Source: Phoronis ovalis (lineage: Eukaryota > Phoronida > Phoronidae). From it: a stretch of DNA of 12,818 nucleotides. The stretch lies in contig JAOXYB010042326.1 in the NCBI GenBank assembly GCA_028565635.1, forward strand, positions 1-12,818. The letters are read 5' to 3'. Position numbers and translations under genes: made by a program. The notes below the pieces were generated by a model. It worked only from the letters and a program-made list of their open reading frames with translations. It made no database searches and was not told the DNA's origin. Of the stretch, positions 1-9,500 are shown in pieces. Each line of letters begins with the position of its first letter. Positions within the stretch are counted from its first letter, which is position 1.

Positions 1-436
1 GTTGGATCTGATTACATGCTCATGTAAGCTGATGCAAGTGATTTTCCTCCCAAGATATAAAAGACAAATTTCGGATTAGTAAATGCATGCTCGATTAAAG
101 ACACAGCTAAAATCCTAAAAAAATACACACATCATATGCATGTTGCACCCGGTGCTATAAATAATTCCTATCATTGACTGTTTCGTTACCTTCATAGTGT
201 GTGATAGTGTTATTTCAATCTAATGTGTTTGCAAAAAATGTGTTGTTTTCTGGTTTTCATAATAATTTCTAAAGCAATCCCAATTGTAACCTAAAGCTAC
301 GCATTTATTCTAATTTAAATATAACAGTAAGGAATGCATGATCTTTAAATAATGCCCAAGCTTGGTTAAAATACCACATCAATTACTAAGTTAACGTTCT
401 AGTTTTAACGAATCCTTTCTAGAAAAATGCGCTCAC
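1..436 (-). other. Intron 19, 5' part only
   Basis: The donor CAG|GTGAGC opens this intron at 436. I read the rest of the stretch on the minus strand for the expected final exon (GTRAxEQ, tryptophan-containing helix) and found no match, so the intron runs off the left edge. It is AT-rich and has no other feature that I can support. Confidence 0.75.
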
Positions 437-518
437 CTGTTGCAGATCGAATTCTGTGTTGAAGGATGATGTGATTCCACTTAGTAGATTAGCGAAGGAG
501 AAGAATCCTCCTCCATAT
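437..518 (-). CDS. Exon 19: [12 protein letters not shown]; last exon inside the window
   Basis: The exon encodes [20 protein letters not shown] and then TEFDLQQ. It matches the YGGGxFSFxNLIxxVTxxFxTExxLQQ block near the C-terminus of the family. The acceptor is aaatttgcag before 518 and the donor CAACAG|GTGAGC after 437 (phase 0). No stop codon has been reached. Relatives have a few dozen more residues (a GSGTRALEQALE-like segment and final helix), which must be encoded beyond base 1. Confidence 0.94.
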
Positions 519-3500
519 CTGCAAATTTGATAGATAAACCATCAAGCACTACACAACTATCTAAATCTAGTACGCTCACAATTATTTGAGTAACAAAACA
601 ATTTATTGCACGATTTAGAATTAGTCAAACAGTTTTGTTAAAACTCGGTTGAAATAATACTTTCTAGTAGTGAGTATGAGCTGATATGAAGAAAAAATAC
701 CCAGAACAATAAATAAATAAATAAATCATAATTCCAAGACGTCTCCAAGAGTGGACAATTATCAACGTAGTTACTAAGTCTGTTTTTTCTCTTAATGAAG
801 ATTTATCTACCACGATGACACTCCATGGAGGACTTTATTAATGGGATACTTGAAATGCAAATTTGTATAGGTATTTATATTTATACAAGTATTTTCTCAA
901 GTATGTAATACTATGTTGGTCCTTTGTTAAGTTAAAACTCGAGTTAAGGTTTTTTTGCCTTGGGCTGCAATTAGTATCCATCATGGTGTTCAGAATCAGT
1001 ACTACTGTGTACACCGATTGTTTTTCGTGCTAACATCTATTCGCTGTTTATATTTAGTGTCTATGTAAACGCACATAATTACAGTATTGCGGTGAAGAAT
1101 AAAAAGAATAGATAACAATGTTATATGTAGCACAGCTTACTCACCGAATGCTTGGGAGGGATGTTCGACGGAATATATAGATATCTTAATTATGGTTAAA
1201 AATGATAAGATTAAAAACTCTCAAAAACTCTACTTATATTGTTTCTGAATTTGCTGAATGCTTAAAGTAAATATGCATCGTAATTACGTCTTAAAATAAT
1301 GTTTATATGAAAAAAACAACAAATAACTGTATACTCACGATTCCCGTATGTAATCAAAATTTGCCCGTACAAAATCCCACGCCAGTGATCTTCCTACTGA
1401 ATTTCTTGAGATGGATATGATGGTCGAGGTTGCATCTTGTTTACGTATTCGACTGGTGTCTAAAGTCCATTTCAAATATCTACAGTAAAACAACAATTTC
1501 AAAAATTATTTTTAATTTCATATTTCATATTTGAAGTCGTCAATATTTAAAATTATAGCGGGTACCTAGCTTTTAGCTTGATTTGCAGAATAAAACTTGT
1601 AAGTACCATTTTCTTTCCAACTTCCCACCAAGAGCATGAATTGGGAGAGAACTAGTAATAAAATAAATGTTTATTAAAATTACTAAATGTCTTGTTACGT
1701 GCGATCATATGTTTGAGACTACAATTTGATAACACCTAATTATTGTGCTAAATGTTACCTGCTTAGAATCCAAACTGTGCGTGAACAGGACATAGCAAAC
1801 CGTAATTTCGATTTCTCGCTGGCAACATTTGAGTTAACAAATCGTTCATAGGCAAAATCCCACTCTTTGGCTCCACCATTAGATATAGCGTTACAGTATA
1901 CTAAAGATTTTAGATTCGGACTAATCCTGAAAAGATAAATGTGCAAACTGCAGTACTGTTATCTCCTTAGTATTTAGTAACGATTATTTGAAAACTTCTC
2001 CAGGGTTCATACTTTTTTATTCATGAGTTCATCTTTAGGCTATTCTTAATGACCAAAATATATTGTAGACGAAGTCTCCTTACGGATTTTGCATATCAGG
2101 ATCGGATTTTTCCATCCATTCATTGTAGAGTACAGTGGCATTATCCAAACATGGCTGGTATCCTCTTGCACAAACCTGGCCAAGTGCAGAGATTCTTTTG
2201 TATCTGCAAAGAATAACTTTGTTTACTAATTATGTATGCAGAAACTTTTAGTAGTAAACTTTCAGAAAATGTATACTATTATAATTGTATAAATGGTAGT
2301 TTATTTTTTAAAATTTGAACTCTTGCAAAACTGTTGTTGTTGAAACCCCTCCAGCAGATTTTGTCTAATTTACTGGGAGACGCCCTTTGTTGCGAAAACA
2401 ATCAGAATTAAGAATGGATATATCTATATATATATAAACTTACTGATCTAGATGGGGATCACTTGCATTATCATTCCATCCCATCGCTTCATAAAGAGGC
2501 AAAATTTGTTTCAGCATATATTTCTAAAATAAATAATCAGCTGCACATAAATCTATGAAAATACAAACTTCTCTCTAATTACACATGTGCAAGGAATATA
2601 CTTGTTTCTATTATAGAAAGTATTATGTAACATTCACTGTAATTATATGAACCAATTTAAAGCGAGTTGCCTTTTAATAAACCTCTACGATATATTGTGT
2701 CATTCTTCACCTGTTTTATCTGTGCTGTTATTCTTGTATTCTTGCGCTTTACTATATATGAATATAGTATATGAAGCAATTGCAAGAGATACATAAAAAA
2801 TTACGATGATATTGTCATACATTTTTCTTCTAAGAAAAACTATAGGAAACTTACCCCGTAATATCCATAATATTCTGAGCGTCTTAACATTCGATTGACG
2901 TAATTCAAATTAATAAGCGCTGCATCCCACGGGATGTACTCCCTTTCATTAATTAAGTATTTCGTCGTTTTCATATGTAATAGTGGATCATATGCCTGAC
3001 CAGATCTAACAATTAAAAATAACTAAACTCAATTTGTACTCTTACTCCTTATTCCTTTTTACTCCTTACCGTTAAATAAACAAAAATACACCCAGTAAAA
3101 TATTTCATCCAGAACTAAGGAACCTAGATTATATACACAAGGTGTTTAAAGAAATATTATTTTGTTAAAAAATCATTCAGTTTTTTGCAATGTAGCATTG
3201 TTACGTACCTCTGGAGTGCAAATGCATCGTCGATAATTTGTGCTCTGTTTATTACATGAACTGCCTAAATTAAATAAAATTAATGAAAATCAGATAAACT
3301 AGTTTATCTCTGTTCTAAAATTATCTCAAATATATCAAACAAACTTTTCAACAATATATATCACTGCATCTTGGTCACTACTAGCAACATTTTTCAACCA
3401 TATGTAGGCTAATGATTGATATTTTCCATTGAGGATAACTAAATGTTTATTTGCTACGTTAAAGTTGACTTACGGTGTGATCATTACTAAGCTGAGCTAG

Positions 3501-6500
3501 TAATTTTTCCCAATTGGAAGCATCGTAATTCACTTTGTAGTACCCAAACTCCTGTACGTTGGCAATGTACCAGTCTCCAGCAGGAGGATTCCCTCTCAAT
3601 GTCACACTCTCTACAAAAACATATAAGAATAATCTTACACTAAAGTATGACAAGACATTTACTTACTTATCCTCTTCGTCCCTAGTGGAACATAAGGCCT
3701 CATGACAAGAAATTACGAGGGTTCTTTTAAATTATAAGTTTGCATTTAAAATTGGCATTTAAAAATATTTTGAAGGTTACATAGCGTTTTCTCTAAATTG
3801 ACTCAATACTTTTGCGCAATTTATGACAAAGAAAATCATCATGCTGACTACCTGAGTTTTCAAAAAGCAAGCTTTTGGAGACTTTTCGAAAAAGTATCTT
3901 TTTTGGTGAGTGTCTTTTTTTAGGCACCGAGTGATCGTCCCTGAGCGAACATTCGGGAAGGAACGATCTATCGGGAAATTACTAATAATGGTAAATCCAG
4001 GAAATGAAACACTAATTAAGAACAAAATTCAATATAAAATTAAACGCAAAACTGGGACAAGATAACCAACATGACCTATGATTTCATTTTCTAAACATGT
4101 CTAAAGCATGGTGAAATAAGTAATGATCTGATTAAAGATAAAATACGTACATGTAATTACTGCTTAAGGTTTGGAGGTATATGCAAACTGAACTTGTTTG
4201 TCGACGCAAGTACACTAAAACGCCAGTTTTTTTTTAAGCAGCACAACTCTAATATTAGGAAGTAAAAGGGCGAATCACATTTTGAGGAGACTATCAACTT
4301 TCAATGCCCAGCATGATACAAAATTATTGATAAATCTATGCGAAATTAAATAGAGGGTTTTCCGGAAACTACTCCCAATAAGTGTTAAGTAGCCGTGAAA
4401 TTTCGCCAGCGGGTGTTTATTTGGGGGGAGAAGTTACGAAAAACTTGGGTACTTGTATATGGTGTATTTCTATTATTTTAAGAAGCAGTGTTAACGTTTT
4501 GATAAACATAAGGATTTTTTAATGTTGTCACGGTAATCTTTTATTCAAAGGGATTACGACAAATTTTCCACGGTTCCCGCAACAGTAAATAACGACTTGT
4601 CAACTACAGATAGTAATGAAATAGAAGTTGCTACCAAACTTTGCAGTTTTCATCGAGTGTTATAACGACATGAAGTTTCCCGTTTGGCTTTAGTTCAACC
4701 GTGAGCGGGAGTTGTGATGACACACTGAACAATTTAATAATTAGTTCTAATAAAATACGTTTTATATTCGTGTGCGTAATTGACTAACATTTATTTAGAG
4801 TAATAAAGAAATAATTCATTTCCTACTTGTTGATTCAGTTTTGTGAAACCAATCAATATTATTTCCACTCCAGTCCATCTCGTTTTTATCTGTGTAGGTA
4901 AACGGAATTTCCCACAAGTAGCTAGGAAAATTATCAAAAATATATTTTTAATTAATATCAGATGACAGTAAAAACGCAACGCAGTATTAATAAAGAAGAC
5001 ACTGACACATGAACGAATTCTAATTTTAACGTTAATATATGAAAGTAACAAAAAGATATTTACATGAATAACTTCCAGTATATTTTTTCATAAATAAGGA
5101 TCTGCACTACAAAAGCATTTTTTTATTTTTAAAAACCCTTTAAAAATGCATTTGCAAATACTTTTACTAAACTTACTTAAACGGTGAAGGATATTTCCCT
5201 GAAGGTGGTTGTGAAGGATCAAATAGAAAATGACTTTGGGTGAGTGTCAGTTGGTTACCATTACGAGATACATTCACAACTGGGAAACCCATCTGGAGAG
5301 TCCAAGTGTCCATTATGTCTTTAACATCCAGGTCGCGTTTATTAACATCGGCCTAAATATTGGTATAAATGAACGGAATATGTATATGTCATAAGATACG
5401 TTACGTTATTATTGGTGAAATTAATGTGTTAACTTTGCTAGTACTAGTGTAAACATTGCACCTGAGCCATTGAGATACACATTGTCTGCATACATATATT
5501 TAATGAAGTCGTCAATAATTGTACGCGCATAACGAAACGACAGAAACAAGAGCTGCGATGAGATTTTTAAAAGCCATTTTAGGTACTTGAAATAAACACG
5601 TCGGAGTGAATATTATTTTTTAAAATAACTTTCACGAAGACGTCTCATAACGTCTATATTTTACGAATTCTAAAGACTCATTGAAAGACTTGTATGGAGA
5701 TAATAAATATCGCGTGTTTTTGCTTTAGAATTGTCGAAAATAATTATATTATCACATCTCAGTACATGTACATCTCAATATCTCAGTTACGTCATTATTT
5801 TACAGTCATACCTGTGTTAAATAGTCCCACAGTTCATCGTGAGTTGCAGGCCCATACTCTAAACCCTTCAGGTAATTCTGAAAAAAATAGTGTAATGATT
5901 TTGGACAATTGTTTCATGAGTCGAATTTCGTACTTTCTCTTTTACGACTAACTAAAACATTGCATTTGAATTCTGTAACAGGCAAAGTCACGTTCACTAG
6001 ATGTACTATCAGGTACTCTTCACTCATATAAAAATCAAACTTTGATGCTCTTAGCATTACATACCGATAGCCCTCGTTTGAAAGTATCTTCTGTCAAAAA
6101 GAAATTCATCATACGGATTACGGATGCACCCTGTGAATAAATGTTTTACATAGATACATATAATGTAGAATATGAAAGATCAGCATTTTCTTGCACAGTT
6201 TTCTGTTCTTGTTTTTACGCTTTTATGTGTCGCACTGTTATAGTTACATGATGCCCCCGTTTACTTGTATTAACCCATTTTAAGTTTTTTTATGACATGT
6301 TAAGTCTAAAAGCCAGCAACATAGTTTATTTAGTTCTAGAATGTGTCATCATATCTTCACCTTAAATTTAATCAAGAAATATGGTTGAATTAAAATTTAA
6401 ACCTACAGCAAAACTTATTCTAAAAACGGGACATTGTTGACATTTTTGAATTTCCAATATGTAACAAACCTTTGAATAAGAAATTCTATCAAATATTTCG

Positions 6501-9500
6501 TTGATTTCATCAGGATGGTTGACAGGCACAAAAAGGGGATGAGAAGAGCCTAATCCATCAGATGTCATGACATCTTGTAAATCTTCAGTGATGAATTGTT
6601 GTTTCTAAATTCAAAAGAGACATTGGTAGAGTTCACCCGCCTGGTAAACCTTTATTACTAAAGTTCATCAAATGATGTCGGAAGTCACGCCTGTCTCGGC
6701 TTCATGAATCCTAGGAGCTGTCTAAATTGTAAGACATTCTGTTTATTTTTTTGATTCTTTTAAAATATAATACCAAACTGTGCAAAGTTATATTATTAGC
6801 AAAGATCAACTAGTTATCAAAAACATGTTTATACCATTGCCCAAGTTGGTTCAATGTGATCCGTTCCGAGATATTCTACGTAACTGGCAAATCCTTCGTT
6901 CAACCACAAATCATCCCACCAACTAGGTGATACTAAGTTTCCAAACCACTGTAAAACAAGTACTTGTGTACACATAACACTAATATACAACTAATATCAG
7001 CAATTCACACAACTCGTGAAAGGATTGGTTTACTAGAAAACTATGTACAAACACAGCATGATATATTCATTTTGATTTTAAAATATTGTACAATTTTGCA
7101 TGTATTACCAACTTGTACATATTAGTAGATGTGTTGTAGGCGATATGTAGGTGCGTTTTAGGTGCAGAATGGGTGAATGAAGTAGAGGTGACAATTAGGC
7201 GTGTCAAATTTGTTACTAACACCTAATTACACTTACCATAAGAATTGGTGCGCACCTTAACATGAAGTGCAGATTAGGTATGTGATTGGGTGAGAATAGA
7301 TTATTGTCATTATAGAAAATACCTATATTCTTTTTCCGTAATATACTACCATTTACCCACCAGGTGGTATTATTGACTCACAAGTACATAACAATGGTAC
7401 CCTTTGTTTTATACTTAGAGAACCCACCATTACTTGTACTTAAAAATGTTAACCTACCTGATGAGCGAGTTCGTGAGATACAACTACAGCAACACGTTGT
7501 TTATTGCTGGCAGATGACACGAGAGGGTCGTACAGTAGTGCTGTTTCACGGTATGTGATCAAACCCCAGTTTTCCATAGCACCAGCAGCAAAATCTGGTA
7601 TGGCAATCATGTCTGAAAGTATACAAGAAGCATAATTTTATTTAAACCAAAACGTTTTCTGACTGACTACTGATAGTACATATATAGATCTGACCACAAG
7701 GAGAAAATTTGCTTTACCACGTGTAATCAAGCCTAGAAACTGAAATGTGTCTGTATATGTGCGTTCTCAACTGAAGACGCTGCAACGCATGCAGCATAAG
7801 TTGAACACACGTTAATTTTTTTTAATTCTCACGATTTCAATACTGCGAATAACGTTATTGACTTATGTGAGTAACTATACAAGTAGGATTGCTTTTAAGT
7901 TGCTATACTCAGCAAGGACTCATTAGCTTGCCTTGTTTAGGAAGTGGAAAGGGTACATTGAAATATCTTTCATAATGCTCAGTTACACGAACTCCAGCGT
8001 CCAAAGCATATTGAGTTTGACTTATTGCTTCTCTCCTTGAATAAACCCTCACAGTCACGCCAGTCGATGTTTTCTTCTCAACATACTCAAAATCACATAC
8101 AATAAAGGCTAGTAGATATGTGGACATTTTCAGCGTTGTCTGGTAATGATCGGCAATCCAGCCATTAGTCCTATAAACATTATACAATGCTCATTCTGCA
8201 ATGACTTTTAAAGTGTTGTTTGATATTATATATGCATAGAGTAAATTTACAATAAACACCAGTTCCCAGCTATAACTACAAGAAGTTCCATTTGATTCCG
8301 AATTTACTACTCATTGAACTTTATAAATCTAATAGTGGACTTGCTACCTTTACGGACCTACATTGACGAGGAATATCGCCCCAGTTGTCCCAGTGTGTTA
8401 TTTGTAATATCATCGTAAAGATAAATTAATACTGATGCCATACCTAGGTACACTGTTAACGATTGGCATGTTTGACAAACTTATCATCGGATCTTTTCTA
8501 AGTATTGTCACCGTAAACTTAGATTTGATAGCGGGCTCATCAAAACAAGGGAATGTCTTCCTGGCATCTGTAGGTTGCATTTGCGATGTTGCAATATGTC
8601 TACAAACAGAATTGATTGTGAAATTAGACCTACTTATAATTAAGAGTCATATGACATAACTTAGCCATTTCTGTTTTCTAACCAAAGTTACCAAAGACAT
8701 CAGCAGGTGCAAGCAGTGTTGTTATGTGTTAGAAAAATGTTTGATGTGCCTTTACTCAATTCGAAAATATGGTTTAAATTACATTTATAATAAATGTTAC
8801 TGCCATCGCGACTTCCGATAGCATTCCGACTTGTCATTACTAATACACAATACCAACAATATAACGAACGCGCAACAACCAAGAATAGTAATCACAGATA
8901 TTAATAATTACAATATATTGATCAGAGTTTATCAATAGCAGCAGGTACAGTAATGAAGAAAACAACATTATCACTAGAAACAACAACAACACAAAAACAA
9001 GAAGTAACGTTATCATAATAAGTGGTAGGAGCCTCAACAATAAATCAGCAACAATCATTGTCTCAGTCAAAGTTAGCTGTAGCAGCAATAACAACGGGAT
9101 ATTTTGAATTCATTGCGCAGAATTCTTTTGATAATTTCAAAACATGAAGACACTTGTGGCAACTGTTTATATAGGCCTACATGTACTTATGTTCATAACT
9201 TACATGGTTCTGTTCTGTGTCTTGTCAAAATACTGACTTCTATAAAGGCCAGCAAGATCGTCAGCCAGCGGACCAACAAAATTCATACTAAGTCTGTATT
9301 TAGCGCCTATAACTAAATTTCTGTCCAATGGTAATTTAAAGAATTGCCTGTCTGTATCAATCTGAAATGGTCTTGGATTGATTGGGGATGAATCGCCACT
9401 TTTTGCCACAAATTTGACATTACTAATATCTAACTTGTTAGTGTGAAGAATGACGATATTTGTGACAGCCATGCATTCAATATCAATTTCCACCATTCCA

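Noticed and set aside
600-960. Near-repeat TTAAAACTCG at about 640 and 930, the second with palindrome AACTCGAGTT
   Set aside because: Too short and in AT-rich intron sequence, so chance is a sufficient explanation.
2420-2438. TATA dinucleotide run
   Set aside because: A short ordinary microsatellite in intron 15, not informative.
2990-3005. Alternative acceptor gatctggtcag for exon 14
   Set aside because: It would shift the frame relative to exon 13. The earlier ttgttag keeps the reading frame and the conserved region.
3777-4025. 82-codon minus-strand open frame inside intron 11
   Set aside because: Exons 11 and 12 join in phase without it, and the peptide does not match any part of an M1 enzyme.
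5694-5951. Plus-strand open frame
   Set aside because: It overlaps exon 9 in antisense, and its composition is that of AT-rich intron sequence.
7364-7558. Plus-strand open frame
   Set aside because: It is antisense to exon 5, whose minus-strand translation contains GAMEN and HELAH.
7918-7931. GT donor after CTAATGA for exon 4
   Set aside because: It is in phase but has a poor consensus (GTCCTT) and would insert GKLM into the invariant PLPKQD-IPDF junction. The GC donor fits better.
8435-8659. Plus-strand open frame
   Set aside because: It is antisense to exon 3 and has no family similarity.
8840-9094. Leu-rich minus-strand open frame that looks like a membrane protein
   Set aside because: It is the translation of a CAA/CAG low-complexity tract inside intron 2 and does not fit the protein.
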